Assembly (NCBI GenBank): GCA_903813345.2
Contig: CAIIXF020000010.1
Span: forward strand, 12,715,181-12,779,180
From: Owenia fusiformis
Taxonomy: Eukaryota; Annelida; Polychaeta; Sabellida; Oweniidae
Direction: 5' to 3'
DNA: 64,000 nucleotides
Shown: positions 31,872 through 46,800 of the stretch, piece after piece
Position numbering within the stretch: position 1 is the stretch's first letter
How the letters are laid out: each line of letters starts with the position of its first letter
The notes under the pieces: model-generated
The model's database searches: none
Seen by the model: only the letters and a program-made list of their open reading frames with translations
Told to the model about the DNA's origin: nothing
Position numbers and translations under genes: made by a program

Positions 31872-34800
31872 GTTAGTTCATTTTCATTCTTCACATCAAG
31901 GTGTACATTCCCAAGATTCTTCTCCATGTGAGAGAAAGAAACTTGCGGATGAGTCCTGCTAATATTGATCAAATGTTGCCACAAATGGTGTCATCTGAAC
32001 ATCTTTTACAGTGTATCTATAAATTATTCAATGTTTTAAAGATGGCAGTCAAAATCATATTGACTTTTTATATGTCCAGCTTGAAACATACACTTGGCTT
32101 CAAGTGCAGATGAATGAAAGTTGAATAGTCAGGCCATTGACCATGCAAGGTTGGTCCTATGCCAGTACCAACTAGAACACTTTCACCTGCATTTGTATGA
32201 GTGTCGGCCAATCACAATTTACTTGAAATTGGTCAAACTTTCTCAACAATTAACCTTGACTGGCAATTGGCAAATATCATGACTACTATTTGTGCATTAT
32301 GCAATGTTTGTCAATGTTTTACAAATGATATCCTGTAGTATTTTCATAGTGTCCACAATGGTATTCATATTCAATACAAAATGTATTGAATTTATTAAGA
32401 CTTAATAATCTTGAAGTGTCATGTGCTTCAATACATTATTCTCAGATTTGTAGAATAAATATCCAACTATACCTTGTAACCTTTTAACAACTTGACTTTA
32501 ACATTTCAGGTGACTAGAGATTACTAGGATTATACCACATGCTGCTATGTATCAGTGATAAATAGAAATCGTCATTTCACGTTTGCGTCTTTTAGATTTT
32601 GAAATTCATTAATTTTGCTGGTGATGTATTTTAGATCCCGCAGAAGATTACAACAGTGACGCTGCAGAAAGAGGGCAGCAGCAGTTTGGGGTTAAAGATC
32701 GCGGGAGGACGGGGATGTAAACGTGGCGACATCGGGATATTTGTCGTGAAAGTTGTTAAAGGTGGAATTGCACACAGGTAAGAATTTGGCAACAATTTAT
32801 TATGATTTTGCTGTTAATCTTATACAAACTATGTGTACATACAAAGTCCTAAACTATTCCTAATTTTTTTAATCCATAATATCTGTGGAAATATTCATGA
32901 TGCCTCGGACACATTTGATCTACTGCAAATGTGCGGTGGCCTAGCTTCCCAAAATCAAGAGAAATATGTAGCATAAAATATATAGAGATAAGTAGTAGAA
33001 TTTCAATTTTCTATATCAATTTTGTGAAGCTATGGCTGCCTTACAATCACTGAAGAGCAAATGTGACTGAGGCTTTATAGGTTATATATGTGATTGCTCA
33101 GACCTTGAATATATTAAAACAATTATGTGTTTTTGTAATGAGAACCTTTGTTTTGGAACACATATCATTTCCAATGGCCTCCAAACACGAACACCCACAG
33201 ATGTCAATCATACCAATAAACATATGACTAGGTTTAAAATAGTTTTGCCATAAAATTGGAAAAATATAACTCTAAATTACAATGAAAACTTTGCGAAGTG
33301 AACATGCTTGGTTCTGAATAAAGAAGCATCTATATGTACAATGATTGTATTGGGGTTTACTGTACTAAATACATTTTTATAAAAACACTAAATCCAGTGT
33401 GTGACTAACATCAGCACATCTTGACATCTAGTATTTACTTCTATGTTCTTATTTCAACAACTTTAATAAATTTCAACATTTCAATATACACGCCAAGTTA
33501 AGCATTTACTAAATAGTAATACATAAAACACAAATATTAGGTCACTATTATTTTTATTTCAAACAAATCCATCTGTCAATTTAAAATATTGTATTTCCAC
33601 TCGTGTTTTAATCACTGAAGGGGGTCTAGAGAAAGCATGTTAATGCGGAAATTGGCCAGAAAATTATAGCAACTTTACATGTACTAGCTTCAAAACACAC
33701 ACAGTTGGTTTTACATCCTGTTGGAAAATTCTGATATATGAAAACTGGACTAAGTCATAAGAAAATTAGAATTTAGGGTAAGATTACTAGCTTTTTGATA
33801 ATTTATGTTTCAATGTTTTGGAGAGGTTTCTTTGTATACTGGTGTTCAGTCATGTCACATGATGACATGACTTAAAAAGGTAAATTTTACATTTCGTTAT
33901 ATAAATTAAAAACATAAATGATTTCATGTGAAAATAAACAAATTTTAATGTTAAAATGACAATGAATTATGAGTCTTTTTGAAAAAAAACACAATATGGA
34001 TTTTGTGTCATTTTTACATTTTAAGGGTATTTTAACAGAATGTCATCCATTTAAGTGATTTGCACACAAGCTAATACTTAAAAGAAACTCATAAAAAGAA
34101 ATATGTTAAAACACACACGCATGTTTAACTTTTCATAATGCAGCCTCATGACTCTGTTGATCTTGTCACAGCAACTGTATAACATGTTAATTTGTTCTTG
34201 AACATTTTATTCAAATGTCATAAGATGACATGTCATTTTTAAAGTTCACATGTTCTTAAATGTAGTTGAGGCAATTAGAACATGGGCGTCAGAAGAGGGA
34301 GGGGGGAGGGGTAAATTTATTTTATGAGATTGCTGTTTTTAAACAGAATTTTTTTTATTTAAAGTCATTAAAAATGCTCAGATTGCGCCAAATAACAGTC
34401 AAAATGTATAAACGAAGCTTCAGGTCGAGATGATAAAACAAAAATAAAACAAAACAAAAATAAAACAAAAATAAATGATTTACAGTACAACTGATCTCCT
34501 GTTTTTTTACCGTTTTCACACAGATATTAACTTTTATGAGAAACTCTTTCACTAAGAGGTAAGACTGTTTTTTCTCTCCTCTATTACTTTGTTTTTAAGG
34601 CCAAGAGATATTCTATTTAAAATGTTATTAAGATTCTAAAGGCTCTAAAGGAGTTAATCGACTAGGAGATATTGAGAATAGATGTGTTTTGTTTGAAGTT
34701 TAAATAAGGATAGGGGAGGGAGGTTCAGCTTTAGGTTAGGGTTTTTACATATACAGGGTGTCAAATAAGTCCCGTCCCCCCTGCTACAGCTAAAACCTTA

Positions 34801-37800
34801 ACAGACGGTACCTAGTGTGATATACCATTGGAAAGATCATCCAAAGTTATGTTAACTCACCAACTCTCAAGTATTTTGGATGAAATTTACCTATATTTTT
34901 ATGATGTCTTTTATAATTAACATGCCCTCCTTTGAGTAGCTTTTTTGCGTCAAAATGACAAGGATATGACCTCAGAAATACGTCAAAAAGTTAATCTTTT
35001 TCGCATTCCACTTGTTACAAAACTGTTTTCACCACTTTCCTTGTACCTCTATTTTCTACACATCTAACCCTATCCAGAAATTGGTTAAATTCATCGCCAC
35101 AAACATATTTAGTCATCTTTTGGTCCCTTGACCTTCCTTATACCCGATTCTTAAAATCCTGCCAAATATGCCAAATTGCCATGTTTCTAGGCATATGGTC
35201 ACCTCAATTGATACAATGTAAAAATTTGTGAGATTGATTGACATGTGTCAGATATATGCCAATCAACGTAACTTTGGAAGACCTTTCCAATGATATATCA
35301 CACTTGGTACCAAATATCTTGGTTTTGGCTGTAGAGGGGGGACGGGACTTATTTGACACCCTGTATCTAGAAAGTTGTATTTTAAACAACAATGGCACAA
35401 CATATTCATGAAAAACATATTTTAAAACAAAACAGGAATATGATCTCTTTGTTGGTAGAGAATAAGGACATACATAGTTAGGCTATAGAGTTTGAACATA
35501 TCTTATTACACAAAGTTCTGTTGCAGAGGGGTTCTTGTCATAAGTTTTGATTAGATCATTATACAGTGCAGTCTTGGCACAATCTAGAAAAAAGATGAAA
35601 TCCATGGGAATATTTATTTATGTGACTTAGAAAACTCTTGACTTAGCACCTTTACTGATTATAGCAATGATAAATTACATTGAAATACACATGCAGGGGT
35701 TTCACTAGCATTTCCCACAACAAGCTAAATAAATGAAAACAACAGCCAAAATTAATGGAAATCATAAATTTAAGGTGCTATGGAAGTTAACAGGAAATGA
35801 CAAAACAGGAAGTGAAAAGCCATGCTGGATTTTGAAAATTTTTTGAACCAAGATAACAGAGTTCTGTTTGGACCTCCAGTCAGTTTAACTAGTTCCACAT
35901 ATCATTTACATGACCAGGAACACAACGGAAATGGTAAGAATGACCATAAACATGATGAAATAACCTTTTCAGCCCTCTGAAAATGTGCCTGAAAAACAGC
36001 TAAGAGTATGTGCTCAGGAAAGGTCACTGAACAGAATCATTTTACTTTTTCAGAAAATCTGCCCAATATATTGCTTAAAATGATACAATTTAAAAAAATT
36101 TGATATCATTCTTAGAAAAAGAAAAAAACGAAAAAAACTGAATCGAAAATTGATCGATTTACCTTTTTACTACAGCCATTATTGTTTCAGACAATTTTTT
36201 AAAATTTCAAAGATTGTATCATTTAGAGCAATATATTGGACACGTTTTCTGAAAAAATCGAAAGATTCTGTTCAGTGACCTTTCCTGAGCACCTACTTTT
36301 AGCTATTTTTCAGTCACATTTTCAGAGGGCTGAAAAGGTTATTTCATCATCTTTATGGTCATTCTGACCATTTCCATTGTGTTCCCAGTCATGTAAATGA
36401 TATGTGGAACTAGTAAAACTGACTAGAGGTCCAAACAGAACTCTGATATCTTGCTTCAAAAAATTTTCAAAATCCAGCATGGCTTGGTCACTTCCTGTTT
36501 TGTCATTTCCTGTTAACTTCCATGGCACCTTAACATGGAAAAGTTAAAGTCCCTAAAAACTACAGGCGCTTCTGTGAAAACAATTGGTGAAAATCGCCTG
36601 TTGCCTGCTGCTAATGAAACCCCTGCACATGTATTCTCATTATGCTGATCTACCTTAATGAGTTGTGAATAAACCTATTGTTACTAATCTTGAATCATTA
36701 AAAAGATTTTTAGGTGAACAAGTACATGTACTACATGTGAAATAAACTAATGCTCCAGAGTAAAGACTTGTGGAGCTCAACATACCCTTTAGATTCAAGA
36801 TGGTTATTTGATATTCCAGATAGCCCAAAAATCCAAGCAGAATATATATCTGAAGATCATGACAATTCAACCCAAAGCATCTCAAATAAATATCACATTT
36901 TTCACATTTAAACTTCCACAAAATTCATAAGATCTTTTCAGCCTCAAAGCTATAAAATTATCTATAGTAGTCAGAGGTATGGAATGGAGAGTCAGTTGAG
37001 AGCAGGGTAAACTCAGCATGACTTGGATAAACTAGCTAAATATTTACAACAATCTTCTTATGAAATCTCAGCAACTTTTTACATAAACTCCACATGAAAT
37101 CTGATTATTTCTTTCGATGACATTGTAGCCCTCTATGCAAAAATACATAAGCCTAATGCTCTAATGGTATTGCATGTATTGATGGTTTAGTAGATTCACT
37201 GAATGAGTTTAAATTGATCTCTTTCCCATGTTGAACGCTTTGCTCAGGAACTGAACATTTGAGGATATATTTCACTCTTAGGAACAATTTGATTTAATAA
37301 ATCAATTTGAGGTAAAGTAAAAGTTTGAGATAACTTTGTTAACATCTAACAAAGAATATTTTGATGGTAAATTAGATTTGATAATGGTGTATTTGAGTAA
37401 ATTCTTTTTCAGCCTTGTAATTGTATAGTTCTAGAGTTTTGCCTCCAAGTACAAAAAAGTGAAACATATTATATTTCTAAGAATAAAAATCATTCTATTT
37501 TTCATAAGACATGATAAAAGGAAATAATTAAATATATTTTATTTACAGAGATGGTAGACTCAAACGTCATGATGAAATCTTAACAATCAATGGTAAATCT
37601 CTTGAAGGTCTAACACATCATGAGGCAGTAGAAGTCCTGAGAAACACAGAGGAAATTGTACAGCTCCTCATTGCTAAAAGGCCTAAAGGATTTCAACCAA
37701 CAAGTGTAAGTGGCAATATCAGAAGATTCTTCTTCTATTCTTTTCATGTTTTTTATTTTTCAATGGTTTGAGTTTCATCCTTAAAAGAGAGCTTCATCTT

Positions 37801-40800
37801 TACTCTTAAATAAGAGATGGTCTTTTTGTCTATAGCCTTTTTCAACCGGAATAATTGCAGTCACATTGTTTTATGCCATTTTTGTTCCTTTTTGGGTTAT
37901 TAAGGTGTCATCAGCATCAAAATTGTATAAAGTAAAATCTGTCTTAGTGAACACCTCTTTCTAGTGAACTCTTGTCTCTAGTGGACACCCCTCTCTAGTG
38001 AACACCTGTCTCTAGTGGTGAACACATCTGACTTTTGTGTTAACTACCCTCTCTGTAGTGAATACCTACACATGAACAACATACACATGTTTTGATAATT
38101 ATATTTATCCTATCCAGAGGGAAGTTATTCTTACTACCTTCTTGATCTCAGGACACTTACGATCTCAGGGCACATATGTAATGTCTGTAATTGTCATAAA
38201 AACTTTTTCTTAACAAAACATAAGATACATATGACATTTTAAAGTTTAAACATACATATGTATTGAAAATGGCATTATAGCGAAAAAGTTTTTGTTGACT
38301 AGAGTATAAAATATTTGACATTTTGAAGCTTGTAAATATTTAAAATAGCTTTATATTGAAGAGGGTTTAATTTTTTACTTATTATTCAGTGTTATTATTT
38401 CGAGTCTCATGTCTTATCCAATACATAAAAATAATAGTCATATATACTCAGCAGTCTCTTTAAGTCAATCAGTTAATGAATAATCAACAAAAAAGTTATC
38501 ATTGCTGTTTACTTTTTTACAATTTTTTACAATTTGATTGCTTGAAAATATTTGGCCATGGTTAAAATAATCAGTGGTAGTAATTATTAAAAAACATGTA
38601 CGATGATCTTTATTCTCATCTTTCATTTTTTTATTTTTCAGGAAAGTTTCCTTGATTCGGCATCTGAGACCAGTAGTTTATGCAGTAGTAATGCAAGTCC
38701 TACCTTTAGTAGGACATCATGGACCCAATCTCTAACCTCCTGTGATAGTTTTACCAGTGAAAATAGTCCCAGAGAATATAGTCCCAAAACAGTTGGTCCC
38801 AGAAAAGATAGCCTAGGGAATAATTCTCGAGATGGAATCAGTAAAACGTTAACCTATGAAAACAGTAGAATTCCAAGTCCTAGAAAAATAAGTCCCTTAA
38901 CGCAGAATAGTGTAAAAAGTCCCATCGATGTAACAAGTGAGTTATCTTATCCCGATCGAATTAAAACTGAAAATTTGATTACAAAATTAGATAAAGAGGA
39001 GTCATTGGATAACAAAACATCTAGTCAAATTGTTAATGGTGATAGTAGGGATAAGGTAAGTGATAGTAAGGATAGAGGCAGAAAACAGCTGGATGTAACT
39101 CACAGACAACAAACATTAAGTAACATTACAACACCCTGTGATACAACCACAACAAATACTCAAAATACTACAAGCTCAGCTTCTACACACGAACAAGAAT
39201 GTGATACAGTTGCTATAGCAACGACAACAAAGACTAAACATAACTATGAAAATTGGCCTCTTGCTAAAGACAATACAGCACAGTTAGACGTGCAAATTCC
39301 TCGGAGTAAATTACCAGTTTCTAAACAACGGAAGTTGCTTCCTCCACCACCTAAACCACCCAAACCAAGGGGCACTAGTCAGCCAAAAGTGGGGGATGAA
39401 AATGCAAATGATAACATTGAGGATGATGATACTATAGAGCATGAGATCAAACACACTGAACAAACACAACAAATTACTGAACCTGAAACTGAAGGAAATA
39501 TCTTGAGTCAACTTTTAAATGAGAATAAGCTATCAATATCAGATATACAGCCTCCCAATGATCAAGAGGACACATGTGATTTAGAATTGCGTAATCGGAG
39601 CAGGGAATCAAGGTTGTCAACTTCTGATACAAGTCAGGTAAGACCTCCAGCCACAATTTCAAATTTTCCACCAAAGTAAGTTCTATGGATATTGGCGTAA
39701 TATTTTACAGTAACTTAATCTAAAAGATGTTCATATAGTGAGGCAAGGGTGTGGTTTCCAGTTGTTTTTTTACCCAAATCTCTGTTTTTGTGTAGTTATA
39801 TCTGAATGAGAAAGCAAAAGGGAAACATCAGAAAAAATACTACCAGGAATCGATTTAGTAAAGTACATATCTTGAACTGTATTGAAATTTTAGTCAATTT
39901 TAATGATCAATTTTCAGTTAGAGATGTCATTGGCATTAAGTCCACGTCGGAGAAGCAAGCTGCCTGGGCCCCACCCAGTAGCGCTGATGAAGGGGGCAGG
40001 GGGCAAGGGTCTTGGCTTCTCCATTGTGGGGGGCAGGGACTCAGGACGGGGCAACATTGGAATCTACATCAAAACAATCTTTCCCACTGGAGTTGCAGCG
40101 CAAGATGGAAGACTCAGAGAAGGTATTGTATTAGATTTATTATATAGAGGGTATATTGCTATGTCGTCAACACCACAACGTGACATATTGTTATAGTCTC
40201 CAAACTTTTTTGTGGACGGCAGTCTGCGCCTGCAACAAATGGCAACTTCTTCAACTTTCATTAACTATAGTATTAAATTGATTGTTATGTCTATAGAGGT
40301 TGACTATGTGGGCTTACGATATGTTATTGCCCCTACTATGTAACTTGTTAACACTTCCATAATAGTGTTAATCAGTGTGTCTCCCATCATAAGAACATGA
40401 TATATTCTATCAACAACATCTAATTACCAGCATTAAATAGCTTCCCATCAGTCAAACACACAGCATCATTAAAACCAAGATTTGCTCCATATTAAATGGG
40501 ATATCAGCTCAGTTTGAGCCATTTTTGAGGCTCTGCTGTAGACACATCAACTACAGTAAAACCTGCCTAATTCAAACACATCTGGAACCCGCCAAAAGTG
40601 TTTTGATTAGCAGGTATTCACATTTTAAGGTTTTATCATCATGTCAGTTGATATGAAATAACAAATTTTGAACTGTGAAAAAGTATTCACATTAACCTCT
40701 TGACCACCTGGAGTGATGAGATTTCTCGTCACCTCAGATATGACCTTGACACCCAGATGGACGAGAAAAGCTGTCACAAAATGTTTCACTAAAATTGCTC

Positions 40801-43800
40801 TTATAAGAACAATTTTCATCCAATTTACACAAAAATTGTATTAAAATGTTTAGAAATGATCTCTGTCGTCAACTGATTTTAGAGGATTGTACAGGTTTAA
40901 CTGTACATACATTTTATCCTTGTTAACGAAGGCTGATCATTTTATGGCTGATTGAATATTTGATATACATGTAGTGGCCTGGCTGTGAGCTTATCCATTC
41001 ATGCATGCATGCATCAACACTATTAATGCCCGAGTCACATTTGCTCCGATTCAGTGCATCCAATTTTTTGACTTTTAAATATTTCACTCGTTCAAATTCC
41101 CTGCTATATTGTGCAAAATTGTATTCAGTTTTGAACATTGGCCGCACGCAGGAACAAATGTGACTCAGCCATAACTTAGCAACATATATACATATATAGG
41201 AATCAAAACTGTTAACTTATCTGTATAAGTTAGAGGGTAGTTCAAATGTCTATTGAATTTCATCAGGGTATTGAAACTTCTCTTTCAGGTGATGAGATCT
41301 TGAGTGTGAATGGTGACAGCCTCCAAGGACTGACTAGACAGGAGGCCATTGCTAAGTTCAAACTTGTCAAGAAAGGTGTGGTCAACCTGAATGTACGTAG
41401 CAGAGGACCAAGTCCTTATACAAGGTGAGAGGCTGAGAGTGCCCTATGCTAGATTGAAAAGGGTTGATTATTAGTTTTGTTGTAATGTCAATTTTATTAC
41501 TGGGTTAGTCACTATCTTACATTATTTTAGCAACACTATATAACAATCAGACAATGTCCATCGGAATATAGATCCAACACCAAGTAATCAATCACACAAG
41601 CACATTTTTTTCTGGCCCGACCCGGTCCGAAAAATATCTGACTCTTGACACCTCTAATTACTGAACACCTCTGGGTAAATACAGTGTATAGAGAAAACAA
41701 AAGGTGCAATAATTGGTTAATTAAATCAAAGATATTGTACTCCTGGAATATAATTTCCCTACATGTACTGTACTATGTTGTGGCCAGTAACTGTGAATAA
41801 TGTGTTGAAGGGTTGCTTTGATTCAGTCAGGAAATGCGGAAGAGTGAGTCAAATGGCTAAAATGGTCAGGGAAAATTAGACTGGTAAGAAGTGTAAGAAT
41901 TTAGATGAGTAAAATATTTATTTAGCTGAAAAATGGATGTACCAAATACTTGAAATGAGAAAATTTAGTAAAACAATTATAAATAATATAATTATTTTTT
42001 TATGAGTATATTTTAAATATGTATAATTGTCACGTTTTACTCTTATCCTCAACTCAAAACCACAATATTTCAATACTTAATTTTCCTTAGCCTTATGTAA
42101 CTCAATATCCCACCCTTTATACTAGTGAACATCTGTAGAACTTATTACATTTCAGAACAACTTAAAATATGTTACCTGATTTGTCATTAACCTCTGTGAA
42201 GTAGTAATTAATTATATTCATATACACATGTACATACATATGAAATATGAATAAGATTGGAATTTATATGCTAAGGAGTATTACAAATACATGGTTCTAA
42301 TACCTGTATGATTTTACCTGGCATTTTGGTAATATGATATAGTTGATATACATTCATATGGGCACATTAAACTCCATTTCATTGAAACTTCATCTTAGAT
42401 TTGAATAAAAAGATACAGATAAGTGAGAAGGTGATGTGTAAACACTTAAAAGCTTTAAAATAAATAAAAATGACATTTTAAATATATGTCCACCTTTTGA
42501 AATGTGGAAGAAAAGTCAGTGGTTTGGAACCATGTAATAGACGCAAGCACTCTTGGATTACACTGTACGTAGGAGTTATCTTTTTACAGTAAGTTTGTAT
42601 TTAGATATTTTAATATTAAACATGTTGGTGGTTGTTATTTAAGTGGTATTTAAGGGATGTTACCTCATGTTAGGGCAATCTAACCTAGTGTCTTCTTCAC
42701 ATATGTGGTATATTAATAGTTCAACAAAGATTCTTAACTTTAAAGAATGCCAACATGTTTTTTTTTAAATACTAGGGATACTTGATTGCCTATGTCATGT
42801 TTGGATGTGTTAAAGAGATAGGTATTTATGTTTTATGTTAATAATTACAAAATTCAAATTCATATAGACTAAAATAAAACAACCAAAATTAAACTGATTT
42901 TAGAAGACATTTTCAGCGAAAATATGTCACTAACATCCATTACAAGTAGGTAATCTGAATTTATATATCTGCATTATTTTTAATATATTTTTAACTATAT
43001 CTTAAAATGTTAAATCAAATGTCATGAAGATGCATAAAAGGGGGTCATTGTTATTATTTCGACCCTGGACAGTAATGATCTATACCCCATTGATTCTACT
43101 CAATGAGCCTTTTCAGATTTTACAAGTTTTTAATATATTTCAATGCAGAAGTATTTCTATGGATATTTTACTCTTGTTCCGGGTACTCAGAAATTGACCC
43201 CAGATTTAATAAAGGTCTGTTGTATATTATGGGCGTGCAGGTACTAAACTAAACTTTTTAGATATTGAGACATTGCAGACATGCTGAATACACTGTTGTG
43301 AATCCATATCATGTTTTGTAATTAATTTTTAACAGTTGGGGAGGGGTTAAATAAAATTACATCTATTATGTTTTGTTAGGGAATATCAATTTTTAAAATG
43401 AAGCAACTTTTTAAGTGATTACATTACATTTTTGGGAAGGGGTTAAACTTTAATGTAAACAAAATGTTTTGAGACAATATAGAACTATGGAGAGATTACA
43501 CAACATGTTAATTAATGAAAATGTAGCAGATTTTGATGGATATAATTTGTAAAGTTACTATATTTTACATCTTCAAGATAATGTTTCTTCAATCAAATGG
43601 TCAAATGATTAAACCATATTTGTATAAATTGACACAGGAAAATTGAATCTCATTATTTTTGTATTTGATATATAATTTTTGTGTTCTTTCAGTCCAAGCC
43701 TTACCCCAAGCCACACTCCCCAGTCCAGTATCTCTGGGGACACACCTGCGTCACCTCTACCTTGTGTTCAGGAGGAGCTCAACCAATCAGGTGCCTTAGA

Positions 43801-46800
43801 AAAATTACACCGTCGTACAAAATCAACAGAAACTGAACAATCTGGGATACCTCGGCGTAGAAAAACACGAAGCACATCAAGCACATCCAGTGTGTCAAGC
43901 ATCTCGAGTATTGAATCTGAGGACACGTCATCGGACAATTACGTCATATCAACACAACATGACGAGGAATCTTCAAAAGTGATCGATCAGATCGAGGATT
44001 TAAATAAAAATTTGCAAGTTGAATTTGAGTCGTCATCTGGGAGTAACAAGTGTGTAGAGAGTAGCTCACCAGGTGGCGGCGAGGTATCAACTGCTGAGAG
44101 TGAAGTGCCAATACAGTCTAATGTAGTCCAGGCTCCTAGTAGTAACATAACCAAGGTAACCAAGGATACTGGTTCACCTGGAGATATCACCATGGATACT
44201 GGACAGATGTCAGAAATTGTACTACATAAAGGTACAGTTGTTGTTCACATGATTCAATTCAAAGATTCTGGAAAATATTTCTCTATTGTTAAGTCGAGGA
44301 CTGCTAGACAGATAAAAAAATAAGTGGCAATAGTAGTACTAGTTGGGCTAGTATATATTCCTTTATATTGAGAAGCTGAAATAAATTTGAATACGACTTG
44401 GCTAATCCTACATCTTAAAACACTTCAAAGGAAAAAACTCACAAGATGACAAATATTGCATTTAATGTTAGAGTTATTATATATTTTATGTTGTTTCCTA
44501 CAGTGGCAGATGAAAGTCTTGGCCTTGGTGTTGTCTGCAAGGAGATTAAGAAGGGCTTATATGGTATATTTGTGGAGGACACGGCAGAGCGATCCCCTGC
44601 ACAGCTCAATGGAAACTTAAAGTAAGTCAGGGAGGGTGACATATGATATGGATGATCAGAGTCACTATAATATTTTGATTTGTAGAGGAGATGTTCTGTG
44701 TAATTTGTTCATTGTTTGTCAGCTAGGTAAAATATCTCTGTACAATTTAATTTCCACAAACTTTTCTTTCTTTGGAAAGCAATATTGGGTTGTTCTGAGG
44801 TACCAGCTTATTACCATGTCATCTTAATATTAAACCATAATCTGGTTAGTTGTGTATAAATGTAAAATATTTTTCAAATATTGTGTTTTTAAGAAAGGTT
44901 CCATTTTAATGGTTGTGTGTTTGCCTGTTTCAGCAAAGGAGACCAAGTACTCCAGGTAAATGACCACTCTCTTATCAATGCTCGCCTGAAGGAGGTCTAC
45001 GCAATATTCAGAAATGTCCAGCCAGGACCTTGTAAACTGATTGTGCTGAAACATTCAGAGGTAAGAGACCAAATGGGTCTAATATTTCAATGCTCTGAAG
45101 TTGTTTTAGTCTTACATCTTGTAGAATTGTCCCCCGCTTTCCCTCTAACTCAACTGGGAACAGATCGGGGTGTGGATGGGGGGCAAGACTTATCGCAAAA
45201 CTTTATCATTATCTAAAGTTTCTTATTACTAAGCCAAACTCACTTCTTCTATTCTGCCTACCTTAAGGGGTCTTGAAATACAGTTCACAATATAACAATA
45301 ATACATTGTCTAAAGTGCTTCTTAATTAGTTGTTTTAGATTAATTTAATTTTACTTCATATTTAATCTATACTAACTCTATTTTGTTTAACATGTTCACA
45401 CTACTATGCTATGTAAAGTTAACTAACTAACCATGCTTACATTGTGTTAAGTGTGTTTTGTGCTTAAATGTGAGTAATATTGTCTGTGATGTGTTAAGTG
45501 TGTTTTGTGCTTAAATGTGAGTAATATTGTCTGTGATGTTGTGCTTTACAGTATATATAGCCTGTACAAGCTATGAATGATAACATGCTAACATTGTGTG
45601 GTGTTATACCCTGTATTCTGCTAATACTATGTGTGATATGCTTACTTGTGTAATATTGTCGCTAACTATCACCTTATAACATATCAGCACTAGGAGTACC
45701 ACGATACAAGAAATTGAATATTGATACATATCTACGATACTGACCTCATGATATTGAAGTAAAACTGAACTTTATCCTAATTTTTCAAACTTGTAAAGCC
45801 GGAAACAATGTGTGGTATTCAGGAACTAGCGGGGCAAACGAAGGTGGCAAGCAAGATACGTAACTATGACTTTCTGTCATCTCTAAGTTTTTATCGTACC
45901 TAACAAAAGGTACGATATTGTAGTCAGCTTGACGGGCGGCGGCGGGCGGGCGGGCGGCGTCTCACTTTTCAGCTTGTCTACAGGTTTCCAGCCAAACCAT
46001 TTGAGGGATTCATCTGAAATTTTCAGGGATGTTTCTACATATCAACATCAAGAACTGATTAGTTTTTGGGCATTCTGGGTAAATCTTAAGGTGGCCATTT
46101 TGGATTTTCCGTCCTAAAATCTTCACTTTCAAGACTTGTCTACAGGTTTCCAGCCAAACCATTTGAGGGATTCATCTGAAATTTTCAGGGATGTTTCTAC
46201 ATATCAACGTCAAGAACTGATTAGTTTTTTGGCATTCTGGGTAAATCTTAAGGTGGCCATTTTGGATTTTCCGTCCTAAAATCTTCACTTTCAAGACTTG
46301 TCTACAGGTTTCCAGCCAAACCATTTGAGGGATTCATCTGAAATTTTCAGGGATGTTTCTACATATCAACGTCAAGAACTGATTAGTTTTTTGGCATTCT
46401 GGGTAAATCTTAAGGTGGCCATTTTGGATTTTCCGTCCTAAAATCTTCACTTTCAAGACTTGTCTACAGGTTTCCAGCCAAACCATCTGAGGGATTCATC
46501 TGAAATTTTCAGGGATGTTTCTACATATCAACATCAAGAACTGATTAGTTTTTGGGCATTCTGGTTAAATTTTAAGGTGGCCATTTTGGATTTTCTGTCC
46601 TAAAATCTTCACTTTCAAGACTTGTCTACAGATTTTCAGCCAAACCATTTGAGGGATTCATCTGAAATTTTCAGGCATGTTTCTACATATCAACGTCAAG
46701 AACTGATTGGCTTTTTGGCATTCTGGGTAAATTTTAAGGTGGCCATTTTGGATTTTCCGTCCTAAAATCTTCACTTTCAAGACTTGTCTACAGGTTTCCA

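Noticed and set aside
39806-40147. 113-codon plus-strand frame overlapping PDZ exon 5
   Set aside because: It is in a different frame from the PDZ2 sequence, which is unmistakable ([24 protein letters not shown]).
43987-44193. Minus-strand frames opposite PDZ exons (also at 59102, 59546, 56466, 63553)
   Set aside because: Shadows of biased Ser/Pro/Glu-rich coding exons on the plus strand.
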